61,436 nucleotides of DNA from a bacterium (GTDB taxonomy: Bacteria > Sysuimicrobiota > Sysuimicrobiia > Sysuimicrobiales > Segetimicrobiaceae): NCBI GenBank assembly GCA_035308905.1, contig DATGFS010000035.1, positions 1 through 61,436 of the forward strand. Direction: 5' to 3'. Shown here piece after piece: positions 25,260 through 33,404 of this stretch (its first letter is position 1; each line of letters opens with the position of its first letter). The notes below the pieces were generated by a model. It was not told where the DNA came from, did no database searches, and saw only the letters and a program-made list of their open reading frames with translations. Both the position numbers and the translations under genes were made by a program.

Positions 25260-25543
25260 AGCATTCGTCGTGGGCGGCACGAGTATCGGCGCGCCTCAAT
25301 GGGCCGCGCTCATCGCGCTGGTAAACCAGGCCCGCTGCGTCGTTGCTGGGGTCCGGCGGTGTGAGCGGACCGCCGCTGTACGCGGCCGCGGGCGCATCGT
25401 ACTCCATCAACTATCATGATATTGCGTCCGGAAGTAACGGCAACTGCGGCACGCTGTGCACGGCCGGCGCAGGGTACGATTTCATCACCGGGCTTGGAAG
25501 CCCGCAGGCCAACGCTCTCATCGTATACCTGAGTTCCCACTAA
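25260..25543 (+). pseudogene. S53 (sedolisin/kumamolisin) peptidase C-terminal fragment, frameshifted
   Basis: VVGGTSIGAPQWAALIALVNQ carries the catalytic GTS serine region of S53 peptidases. After a frameshift near 25340 the next frame continues PPLYAAAGASYSINYHDI and GYDFITGLGSPQANAL, the calcium-binding end of the domain. The prodomain and the Glu/Asp part of the catalytic triad are missing. A truncated secreted acid protease. Confidence 0.85.
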
Positions 25544-25783
25544 GCCGAGGGCGCCGTACCGGCGACTGCCCGCGGGATGCGCTCCGGCCGCGAGCGCGGG
25601 ATAATACTGCGGCTTAAGCGTCCATTGGGTAGGCTGCCCAGTAGAGCCCCTACCGTCGCGTTTGCCTTGTCGGTTCACGGCGCGCGTAATAGATGAAAAA
25701 CTGCGTAGATTCACGAACTACGCCGCCTACGGAATGGGTATTTTGGGAAGAAGTCTGACCATCCGCTGAACAGGTTGGCCCGG

Positions 25784-27928
25784 ATGAGCGACAGCGTCAT
25801 ACGAGCGCGGAATCTAAGCGGCGGGAGCAGCGGCGCCCCGAACAGCGAGGCGACCGAGGCCGAAACCTTGGACGCCCTCGCGGCGCGCGTTCAGGCGCTG
25901 GAGCAGCAGCTCCGCACTACCGAGGAACGGTACCAGCAAATCTTCAACAACGCCCACGACATCGTCTACGTCCTTAACATGGAGGGCGCGTTCATGACCG
26001 TGAACGCGACGGCCCTCCGTCTCACGGGCTTCACGCTGGACGAGGTACGGGGCAAGCCGTACAGCACGGTCGTCGCGCCGGAATACCTCGAGGTGACGCG
26101 CGAGAACGTGCGCCGGAAACTGGCCGGGGCCGGGCCCACCACTTACGAGATCGAGCTCGTCGCGAAGGACGGGCACCGCATCCCGATCGAGGTGAGTTCG
26201 CAGCTGCTCATGGCCGACGGGCGTCCGGTCGGAATCCAGGGGATCGCCCGCGACATTACCGAGCGCAAACGGCACGAACTGGCGCTGCAGAACTCCGAGG
26301 CGCAGGCTCAGCGTCACGAAGCGCAGATCCGGCAGCAGCTGGAACGGCTCACCGCGCTCTACGGCGTGGCGGAGCAGCTGTCGCTGACCCTTGACCTGCA
26401 ACATCTCGCGCACGACATCGTCCGCGCCTGCGTCGAGTCTTTTGGCGTCACGGTCGCGTGGCTGGGGCGGGCCGAGTCCCCGGGCGCGATCCATCTCCTG
26501 GCCCACTATCCGCAGGAGACCGATTTCCCGCGTCACATCGCGGCGAATTCCGACGAGTCCGGCCGGCCGCACAACGTGGCGATGCAGGCCCTGCGGACCG
26601 GTATCCCGGCGGTCCAGATGGACATCACCGAACAGCCCGTGGCGGCGCGGTGGCGCGCGACGCTGCAGGATCTCGCGGTCAGATCCGTCGGCGCGTTTCC
26701 GCTGATCAGCCGGGACCGGCCGGTCGGCGTGCTCAGCCTGTACACGGCGCAGCCGGCGTTTTTCAGCCCGGAGCGCATCGAGTTCTTTCAGGCCTACACG
26801 CACCAGGTCGCCGCGGCGCTCGAGAACGCGCGGCTCTACGACGAGGCCGAGCGCCGGCTGCGCCAGCTTCAGGCGCTGCGGGACATCGACGCCGCGATCA
26901 GCGGCAGCCTCGACGTGCGGGTCACGTTCAACGTCTTCCTCGGGCACGTGATATCGCTGCTGCGGGCGGATGCCGCGGCCGTGCTGCTCTTCAACCCGCA
27001 CCTGCAGGCGCTCGAGTACTGCGCCGGCCGCGGGTTTCGGACCGCGGCCGTGCAGCACGGGCAGCTGCGCCTCGGCGAGGGGCACGCCGGACGCGCCGCG
27101 CTGGAGCGCCGCATGGTGACGGTGACGAACCTGGACTCGGATCCCGGGGACGCCTCACGGTCGCGCCTCTTGGCCGCCGAGAAGTTCTCGGGCTATGTTG
27201 CCGTTCCGCTCATGGCCAAGGGTCACGTGAAGGGCGTGCTCGAGATCTTCCAGCGGACGCCGCTCGGCGAGGGACACGACTGGCAGGAGCTGCTGACGGC
27301 GCTGGCCGGACAAGCGGCGATCGCCGCGGACAACGCGACATTGTTCGATGACCTGCAGCGCTCGAACATCGATCTCGCGCTCGCCTACGATACCACGCTG
27401 GACGGCTGGTCCCGCGCCCTCGACCTGCGGGACCGGGAGACGGAAGGTCACACCCGGCGGGTGGCGGAGATGACGCTGCGGCTCGCGCGCGCGCTCGGCG
27501 TGCCCGATCCGGAGCTCATCCACCTGCGCCGCGGCGCGCTGCTGCACGATATCGGGAAGATGGCGATTCCGGACAGCGTGCTGCTCAAACCGGGTCCGCT
27601 GACCGAGGAGGAGTGGGGGATCGTGCGGCAGCACCCGCTGACCGCCTACGAACTGCTCTCCTCCATCGCGTTCCTGCGTCCGGCGCTCGACATCCCGCAC
27701 TGCCATCACGAGCGGTGGGACGGGACCGGGTACCCGCGGGGCCTGCGGGGCGCGCAAATCCCCTTCGCGGCACGCATCTTTTCCGTCGCGGACGCGTTCG
27801 ACGCCATGCGGTCCGACCGCCCGTACCGGCCGGCGATGAGCGACGACGAAGCCCGCAGTCGGATCGCCGAACAATCCGGCAAGCAGTTCGATCCTCAGGT
27901 GGTGGAGGCGTTCCTCCGCCTCGCCTAG
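25784..27928 (+). CDS. PAS-GAF-GAF-HD-GYP signalling protein (probable c-di-GMP phosphodiesterase)
   Basis: 714 residues from ATG 25784. A coiled linker leads to a PAS domain (about residues 50-165, RYQQIFNNAHDIVYVLN to GIARDITERKRHE), two GAF domains (about 185-350 and 365-525), and a C-terminal HD-GYP domain with the metal-binding HD in ALLHDIGKMAIPD, HHERWDGTGYP and ARIFSVADAFDAM. HD-GYP proteins cleave cyclic di-GMP. There is no transmembrane segment, so it is a cytoplasmic sensor. It stands alone, with no response-regulator or GGDEF neighbour. Confidence 0.92.
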   Translation: MSDSVIRARNLSGGSSGAPNSEATEAETLDALAARVQALEQQLRTTEERYQQIFNNAHDIVYVLNMEGAFMTVNATALRLTGFTLDEVRGKPYSTVVAPEYLEVTRENVRRKLAGAGPTTYEIELVAKDGHRIPIEVSSQLLMADGRPVGIQGIARDITERKRHELALQNSEAQAQRHEAQIRQQLERLTALYGVAEQLSLTLDLQHLAHDIVRACVESFGVTVAWLGRAESPGAIHLLAHYPQETDFPRHIAANSDESGRPHNVAMQALRTGIPAVQMDITEQPVAARWRATLQDLAVRSVGAFPLISRDRPVGVLSLYTAQPAFFSPERIEFFQAYTHQVAAALENARLYDEAERRLRQLQALRDIDAAISGSLDVRVTFNVFLGHVISLLRADAAAVLLFNPHLQALEYCAGRGFRTAAVQHGQLRLGEGHAGRAALERRMVTVTNLDSDPGDASRSRLLAAEKFSGYVAVPLMAKGHVKGVLEIFQRTPLGEGHDWQELLTALAGQAAIAADNATLFDDLQRSNIDLALAYDTTLDGWSRALDLRDRETEGHTRRVAEMTLRLARALGVPDPELIHLRRGALLHDIGKMAIPDSVLLKPGPLTEEEWGIVRQHPLTAYELLSSIAFLRPALDIPHCHHERWDGTGYPRGLRGAQIPFAARIFSVADAFDAMRSDRPYRPAMSDDEARSRIAEQSGKQFDPQVVEAFLRLA

Positions 27929-28195
27929 CTACTTCGGCGTTAGATCCGCGGCCTCCACGATCCGGGTGAAGGGAATCTTGGCCGTCTCGTTGACCTCGCG
28001 GACGAGCGCGGCGTTCGGCGCTTCGAACAGGCACATGCAGTGCGCCTCGCCCGGAACAAACGTGCTCCGGATGTACCGGACCGGCTTCCCCTCCGCGGTA
28101 AACTTCTTGCTGGTCTCGATTGCCGCTTTCTGAGCCGCGGCGAGCTGCTCCATCGTGACGCCGGGCAGGTCCCGGTCCACCATGTACGTGCCCAA
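27929..28195 (-). CDS. DUF4242-family small protein
   Basis: 88 residues; a TTG start 6 nt after AGGAGG on the minus strand. YMVDRDLPGVTMEQL and the ending TRIVEAADLTP match the DUF4242 ferredoxin-like fold (members include the nickel-binding SCO4226 of Streptomyces). YIRSTFVPGEAHCMCLFEAP forms the central strands. The biological role is unknown. It converges on the HD-GYP gene with one base between stops. Confidence 0.75.
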   Translation of the reverse strand: MGTYMVDRDLPGVTMEQLAAAQKAAIETSKKFTAEGKPVRYIRSTFVPGEAHCMCLFEAPNAALVREVNETAKIPFTRIVEAADLTPK

Positions 28196-28238
28196 TGTCG
28201 TCCTCCTCTCGCGGCCGGCCCCTTGACCGGCCGCCGTG

Positions 28239-28282
28239 TAAATGACGCCCGGCGGCTTCGCGGCCGGGCACCGTGTCATTTA
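28239..28282. terminator. long hairpin overlapping the stop codon of the ATPase-TPR gene
   Basis: The outer arms TAAATGAC (28239-28246) and GTCATTTA (28275-28282) are perfect inverted repeats, and GCCCGGC / GCCGGGC arms inside give a long interrupted stem. The right arm contains the TAA of the minus-strand gene at 28280. Confidence 0.6.
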
Positions 28283-30622
28283 GTGCCTGTCGGCCAATTC
28301 CGGACCTCCTGCTCTATCCGGCATCGTCAGCGTCAAGGCTTCCTCGACCGCCCTCTCCGCGTCCATACGCCGGCCGGCCGACCACGCGCTGTCGAACGCT
28401 TCCCGGCCGAGGCGGGCGAGCGCGATCTCGGCGGCGCGTTCGCAATCCGCCCGGTGCGCCGGCGGCAGTTGCGCGCCCATCGAGCCCCGCAGCGCTTCGC
28501 CGGCCCCGAGCAGCCGCACCGCCCGCTGGGGCGAGTCGCCGACCGCGGCCGCCGCGAGGTCCTCGAGACATTCGGCGATGCCGACCTTGTCTCCCAGGCG
28601 TTTCCGGAGACTCAGACCTTCCTGGAGGAGGGCCGCCGCCTGAACGTGCGCGCCGCGCAGCCGCGCGGCGACCCCGAGGCTGACGAGCGCGGTCGTCACA
28701 CCCCACGTATCCTCGAGGGCCCGGAAGATGCCGAGACTTTCCTCGAGCAGGGCCTCCGCCAGGGCGGACCGGCCCTGATCGCGCGCGACCAGGCCGAGGA
28801 CGTGCAGCGAGAACGCGACGCGCGAGGCGTCGCCGAGCCGGCGATTGAGATCTACACTTTCCTGTCCGGCGGCCTCGGCGCGGGCGTAGTCGCCCTGATC
28901 GCGGGCGACAAGCGCCAGAAAGTGCAGGGCGGCCGCGGTACCGGATGGATCGTTCGCGCTTCGGAACAATCCCAGGCTCTCTTCCAGCGCCTCGCGCGCA
29001 CGACCGTAGTTGCCCTGGAACCGCGCGGCGTTGCCGACCGAGATGAGCGCGGTTGCGATGCCCCACGTCTCACCCAGCTCGCGGAACATCGCCAGGCTCT
29101 GCTCGGGGAGGGCGGCGGCGCGCGCGTAATGGCCTTGCGAGCGCGCCACCTGCTCGAGCAGCGAGGTTGCGGCGGCCATGCCGAGGGCGTTGCCGAGCGC
29201 GCGGGCGATGTTGAGGCTCTCCCGCCCGAACGCCTGCGCCTGATCGAACTCTCCCTGCCGCCAGGCGAGAAACCCGGCGCCGTAGAGCGCCCGCGCCCGC
29301 GCACGCGGATTGTCGGTCGGACCGGCGCCGATGGCCCGCGCGAGCCAGCTCCGGCCCTCCGTGAGATACCCTCGCGTGTGCCAGAACCACCACAGCGCGG
29401 CGACGAGTCGCACCGCCTCGCCGCCGGACGGTTCATCAAGCGAGAAGGCGATGGCCTCCCGTAGATTGTCGTGCTCCCGCTCGAGCCTTGCGATCCAGCG
29501 TTGCTGATCGGCGCCCTGGAGCTCGGCCTCGGATCGCTCGGCGAGCGCGAGGTACCAGTCGCGATGCCGCGCGCACGCGCGGGCCCGCTCGCCCTCTTCG
29601 AGAAGACGGTCCCGGCCGTACCAGCGAACAGTCTCCTGAAGCCGGAACCGCGGTTCGTTCTGCGGCCGCTCCGCGAGCAGCAGCGACTTGTTCACGAGCC
29701 GTCCGACGAGCGGACCGATCTCGTCCGCGGCGACGCCGTCTTCGGCGCAGACCGCCGTTGCCGCCTCGAGCGTGAAGCCGCCGGCGAATACCGATGCGCG
29801 CCGGAGCACCGCGCGCTCGCCGTCCGACAAGAGGTCGTGGCTCCAGTCCATCGCCGCCCGCAGCGTCTGGTGCCTCGGCAGGTCGGTGCGGCTCGCATCC
29901 GTCAGCAGCCGGAACCGGTCGTCGAGGCGGTCGGCGATCTGATCGACCGTGAGCGCGTTCAGCTGCGCGGCGGCCAGTTCGAGGGCCAGGGGTATGCCAT
30001 CGAGCCGGCGGCATATCCTCGCCACGGCCGCGGCGTTCTCGGGGATGACGCGAAACGCCGGCGCGATCGCGGCGGCGCGCTCCGCGAACAGGCGCGCCGC
30101 CTCGCACGACATCAGGTCGTCCGGCAAGAGTGCCGCGTGCTCGTGCGGCAGGGACAACGAAGGCACGCGGAAGGTGATTTCTTCCGCGACGGCAAGCGGC
30201 TCGCGACTCGTGACGAGAATCCTTACAGACGGACACGCCCGCAGCAGCCCGGTCGTGAGATGCGCGGCGGCGGCTACCAGATGCTCACAACTGTCGAGGA
30301 TCAGCAGCAGCCGCTTCGAGGCTGCGAACGCGACCAGGGAGTCGGCCGGGGTACGGCCCGGCTCCTCGGTGACCCCCAGGGCCGTCGCCACCGTCTGGAC
30401 GACGAGGCTCGGGTCGGACAGCGGTGCGAGCTCGACGAACCATGCGCCGTCCGGGAACGTGTCACGCAGGCCGCCGGCGACCTGCAGGGCGAGCCGCGTC
30501 TTGCCTCCTCCGCCGACGCCCGTCAGCGTAAGAAGCCGCGTCGTGCCGAGGAGACGGGTCACCTCGGCGCTCTCGTGTTCGCGGCCGATGAAGCTGGTGG
30601 TTTGGGACGGCAGGTTGCTCAT
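28280..30622 (-). CDS. NB-ARC/COG3903-type ATPase with TPR repeats
   Basis: 780 residues. N-terminal ATPase: SFIGREHESAEVTRLL, Walker A TGVGGGGKTRLALQVA (about residue 35), Walker B RLLLILDSCEHL, and ILVTSREPL, typical of the AfsR/LuxR-type STAND ATPases (COG3903). A winged-helix-like segment follows (QTLRAAMDWSHDLLSDGER), then from about residue 430 a long array of TPR repeats. The DNA-binding domain that usually accompanies this ATPase (N-terminal SARP or C-terminal LuxR HTH) is absent, so it is more likely a signalling scaffold than a direct regulator. No partner gene is adjacent. Confidence 0.85.
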   Translation of the reverse strand: MSNLPSQTTSFIGREHESAEVTRLLGTTRLLTLTGVGGGGKTRLALQVAGGLRDTFPDGAWFVELAPLSDPSLVVQTVATALGVTEEPGRTPADSLVAFAASKRLLLILDSCEHLVAAAAHLTTGLLRACPSVRILVTSREPLAVAEEITFRVPSLSLPHEHAALLPDDLMSCEAARLFAERAAAIAPAFRVIPENAAAVARICRRLDGIPLALELAAAQLNALTVDQIADRLDDRFRLLTDASRTDLPRHQTLRAAMDWSHDLLSDGERAVLRRASVFAGGFTLEAATAVCAEDGVAADEIGPLVGRLVNKSLLLAERPQNEPRFRLQETVRWYGRDRLLEEGERARACARHRDWYLALAERSEAELQGADQQRWIARLEREHDNLREAIAFSLDEPSGGEAVRLVAALWWFWHTRGYLTEGRSWLARAIGAGPTDNPRARARALYGAGFLAWRQGEFDQAQAFGRESLNIARALGNALGMAAATSLLEQVARSQGHYARAAALPEQSLAMFRELGETWGIATALISVGNAARFQGNYGRAREALEESLGLFRSANDPSGTAAALHFLALVARDQGDYARAEAAGQESVDLNRRLGDASRVAFSLHVLGLVARDQGRSALAEALLEESLGIFRALEDTWGVTTALVSLGVAARLRGAHVQAAALLQEGLSLRKRLGDKVGIAECLEDLAAAAVGDSPQRAVRLLGAGEALRGSMGAQLPPAHRADCERAAEIALARLGREAFDSAWSAGRRMDAERAVEEALTLTMPDRAGGPELADRH

Positions 30623-30740
30623 CGTCTGATTCCGATCAAATGTTACCCTACGTTCACGCGGTTCTTGCCGCGGGTTGGTTGCGGGACCGGTTTTGTGGCA
30701 CTGTCCCGACGGGGGCACGATCGTTGAATGCGACGCAAAC

Positions 30741-30772
30741 GGAGGGCCGCACCCGTTGGGCTGCGGCCCTCC
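30741..30772 (-). terminator. terminator hairpin downstream of the repeat-protein gene
   Basis: Perfect 11-bp stem 30741-30751 / 30762-30772 with a 10-nt loop, followed on the minus strand by GTTTGCG. It lies between the end of the 30825 gene and the start of the ATPase-TPR gene. Confidence 0.65.
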
Positions 30773-30824
30773 GCGATCAATCAGTATCCCGGCGGCACCG
30801 CGTGCGCCGCCTCATTTCGGCCCG

Positions 30825-32369
30825 CTAGTTTTCGGGAGTGTTGCACCCCTGGTTCGATCGAGGGTCACACTGCTGCTGCTTCTGGTACCCGGGCGCGCCG
30901 CCGCTATTACCCCGTTGTGGCTGTGCTTGCTGCTGCTGCGGCTGCGCCGGCTGCTGCGGTTGCGGCCGCTGATAGGTCGGCTGCGCTTGCTGCGGCTGCG
31001 GCCGCTGGTACGTCGGCTGCGCTTGCTGCGGTTGCGGCCGCTGGTACGTCGGCTGCGCCTGCTGCGGCTGGGGCCGCTGGTAGGTGGGCTGGGCCTGCGG
31101 CTGCCACTGTTGCTGCGGCCGCTGATAGGTCGGCTGCGCCTGCTGCGGCTGGGGTCGCTGGTAGGTGGGCTGGGCCTGCGGCTGCCACTGTTGCTGCGGG
31201 CGCTGATAGGTCGGCTGCGCCTGCGGCCGCTGGTACGTCGGCTGGAACTGCTGCGGCTGGGGCCGCTGGTACGTCGGCTGGACCTGCTGCGGCTGCGGCC
31301 GCTGGTAGGTGGGCTGGGCCTGCGGCTGCCACTGTTGCTGCGGCCGCTGATAGGTCGGCTGCGCCTGCTGCGGCTGGGGCCGCTGGTAGGTGGGCTGGGC
31401 CTGCGGCTGCCACTGTTGCTGCGGCCGCTGATAGGTCGGCTGGACCTGCTGCGGCTGGGGCCGCTGGTAGGTGGGCTGGGCCTGCGGCTGCCACTGTTGC
31501 TGCGGCCGCTGATAAGTGGGCTGCGCCTGCGGCGCCGGCAGCGCGCGATGGGGTGCCGACCACGGACTCGGCCGCGACGTCACGGTCCGGGCGATCTGCT
31601 GCATCTGATACCTCGGCGCGTCCCAGTGCGGATCGCCGACCGCAACGGGAGCCTGCACGTACACGTTCACGTACGTTCCGCTGTAGCTCCGATAGGTCGG
31701 ATGATAGTAGTACGAACGGTACGGCCCATAGTACGGATAGCGCCGGTACTGTCCATCGTAGTCACGCACGGCAAGGTACTGGTAGTTGTTGACCGTGATG
31801 ATTCCGAGGACCGCTCCCAAGAGCGGCTCTGCCGCCAAGATGAGCGGGGCGGACGCCGGATAGTAGCCCCCGTACGGCCGATACCGCGCGCTGTAGTAGT
31901 GGTGGTAATAGGCGCCGTAATAGGGATACCGATAGTAGCCGCCGGAGGCATTATGGGAGATGAGGTACAACAGTCCGGCGACGAGGACAGTGCCGAGCAC
32001 CGTGCCCAACAGCGGCATCGGTGCGATCGCGGTCTGAGACGCCGCGAGAACAGGGACGGGACCCGTCACGTCGATCTGCGTCGCGATGAACTCGCTGCCG
32101 TACGGTACCACCCAGGCGTCAACGGGCGCGCCGACGTAGCCTTCGAGTGTGCAGAACGGGACGGTTGATTCTTGCACGGCGACTGCTGTCTGATCCGATG
32201 CGTAGATCGTCTCCGTGTTGCCGGCCGAGTCGAGCGTGAACGTGCCCGATTGGCAGTCAACGGCATCGATACTTCCTTGAAGTTCCGCGGCCGTCTGCGC
32301 CTGGCCGACTCCGTTGAGACCAAGGAACGAGACAAATACCGCGATAGCGGCGGCGATGAGCGTTTTCAC
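30825..32369 (-). CDS. secreted Tyr/Pro/Gln-rich repeat protein
   Basis: 514 residues from a GTG preceded by AGGAGGAGG. Residues 1-26 are a Sec signal peptide (LIAAAIAVFVSFLGLNGVGQ, cleavage near AQT). Residues about 27-95 form a small beta-rich domain resembling the DUF5666/OB-like type; a hydrophobic segment near residue 115 (LLGTVLGTVLVAGLLYLI) is followed by a Tyr-rich stretch (YYRYPYYGAYYHHYYSARY) and a second hydrophobic patch. From about residue 285 there are roughly 18 repeats of a PTYQRPQ-type unit rich in Pro and Gln. It looks like an envelope-associated or adhesive/scaffold protein. Confidence 0.75.
   Translation of the reverse strand: MKTLIAAAIAVFVSFLGLNGVGQAQTAAELQGSIDAVDCQSGTFTLDSAGNTETIYASDQTAVAVQESTVPFCTLEGYVGAPVDAWVVPYGSEFIATQIDVTGPVPVLAASQTAIAPMPLLGTVLGTVLVAGLLYLISHNASGGYYRYPYYGAYYHHYYSARYRPYGGYYPASAPLILAAEPLLGAVLGIITVNNYQYLAVRDYDGQYRRYPYYGPYRSYYYHPTYRSYSGTYVNVYVQAPVAVGDPHWDAPRYQMQQIARTVTSRPSPWSAPHRALPAPQAQPTYQRPQQQWQPQAQPTYQRPQPQQVQPTYQRPQQQWQPQAQPTYQRPQPQQAQPTYQRPQQQWQPQAQPTYQRPQPQQVQPTYQRPQPQQFQPTYQRPQAQPTYQRPQQQWQPQAQPTYQRPQPQQAQPTYQRPQQQWQPQAQPTYQRPQPQQAQPTYQRPQPQQAQPTYQRPQPQQAQPTYQRPQPQQPAQPQQQQAQPQRGNSGGAPGYQKQQQCDPRSNQGCNTPEN
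30960..31530 (-). repeat. tandem coding repeats (PTYQRPQ-type units)
   Basis: Units of about 36 and 60 bp, built from GGCCGCTGGTAGGTGGGCTG-like segments, repeat many times with small variations. The longer unit adds a QQQWQPQAQ block. Repeat number is likely to vary by slippage. Confidence 0.85.
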
Positions 32370-32543
32370 GTTGGACCTCCTCCTGCGTCCTGGTTCCAGG
32401 GTACCCTCCGCGGGTGAACGGTCTGTTGGAAAGCGATGGAGAAATTGTGGGAAACTTATGAAGGCGCGTTCGCAGATTTGAAGGGCCGCGTCGGACGCCG
32501 GTCCGCAAGATGATCCGGCCGGCGCCTTGTTGAACCGGTTGCC

Positions 32544-33332
32544 ATGCCGGAACTGCCGGATGTCGAGTTGGTCGCGCGCCGCCTTCGCCGGTCCGTCGTC
32601 CGGCGCCGCGTGACGCGCGTCGCGATTCGTGACCGGTCCGTCGTGCGATCTCCGGCGCCGCGCCTCTTCGCGCGGCGACTGCGCGGCCGGCGGATTCGGA
32701 CGGTCGGCCGGCGCGGCAAGTATCTCCTCGTCCACCTCGGCGGAGGCCTCGTCATGGTTGGCCATCTGCGAATGACCGGGGATTTCGTCGTGGTGCCGAG
32801 ACGCGATCCGATCCACCCGCACACGCGGCTTGTCCTCGGGCTCGGTCCCCGCGACATCCGGTTTGTCGATCAACGCCGGTTTGGCCACGTGGACCTGATC
32901 GCCGCGGGCGAGCTCGAGACGTTTCCGGGCCTGCGGGCGCTCGGAGTGGAGCCGCTGACGCCGGCGTTCTCGCTGGACCGTCTGCGCGCGTTGATCGATC
33001 GGCGCCGCGGTGGCCTCAAAGCGTTCCTGCTGCGCCAGGACCTGATCGCCGGGATCGGCAACCTCTACGCGGACGAGATCCTATTCCAAGCGCGGCTCCA
33101 TCCGTCCCGCTCGCTTCGGAATCTGCGTCCCGCGCAAGTCCGTGCGCTCCACCGTTCCATCCGCGGGGCGCTCCGCCGTGGCATCGCGTCGCTTTCGGGT
33201 CGGGGCCGGCCGATCGGAGACTTTGTTGAGGCTCGCGAGAAGGGCGGCACGTGTCCGCGCTGCGGTGGGCCGCTGCGTGTGGCGACAATCGGGGGCCGCA
33301 CGACGTACTACTGCCCGCGCTGCCAGCGGTAG
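32544..33332 (+). CDS. mutM: formamidopyrimidine-DNA glycosylase Fpg/MutM
   Basis: 262 residues. MPELPDVELVARRL supplies the catalytic N-terminal Pro and Glu; HLRMTGDF and the helix-two-turn-helix FLLRQDLIAGIGNLYADEIL are present; the C-terminal zinc finger is CPRCGG ... YYCPRCQR. It removes 8-oxoguanine and formamidopyrimidines and nicks the abasic site. PELPDVE and the zinc finger place it in the Fpg/Nei family; Fpg is more likely than Nei, but substrate preference cannot be read with certainty. Confidence 0.92.
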   Translation: MPELPDVELVARRLRRSVVRRRVTRVAIRDRSVVRSPAPRLFARRLRGRRIRTVGRRGKYLLVHLGGGLVMVGHLRMTGDFVVVPRRDPIHPHTRLVLGLGPRDIRFVDQRRFGHVDLIAAGELETFPGLRALGVEPLTPAFSLDRLRALIDRRRGGLKAFLLRQDLIAGIGNLYADEILFQARLHPSRSLRNLRPAQVRALHRSIRGALRRGIASLSGRGRPIGDFVEAREKGGTCPRCGGPLRVATIGGRTTYYCPRCQR

Positions 33333-33350
33333 GGGCGCGCGCCGCGAACG

Positions 33351-33381
33351 AAAGAGGGACGGCCTAACGGCCGCCCCTCAC
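33351..33381. terminator. bidirectional hairpin between mutM and aconitase
   Basis: GAGGGaCGGCC and GGCCGCCCCTC form a GC-rich stem around TAAC between two convergent genes. Confidence 0.55.
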
Positions 33382-33404
33382 TGTCGTCCAGTTGAGCGGG
33401 GTCG

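Larger units (their letters stand above)
23313..25543. mobile_element. remnant of an older integrated element
   Basis: It begins directly at attR with a decayed integrase in the same orientation as the intact one at attL, so it occupied the tRNA site before the second insertion. It contains an orphan AAA+ ATPase and a peptidase fragment. The right boundary is not marked by any repeat I can find and is set at the end of the last decayed gene. Confidence 0.4.

Noticed and set aside
30960-31530. Regular DNA repeats that resemble a CRISPR-like array at first glance
   Set aside because: The repeats are in frame, vary gradually, have no unique spacers and encode Pro/Gln-rich peptide units; no cas genes are near.
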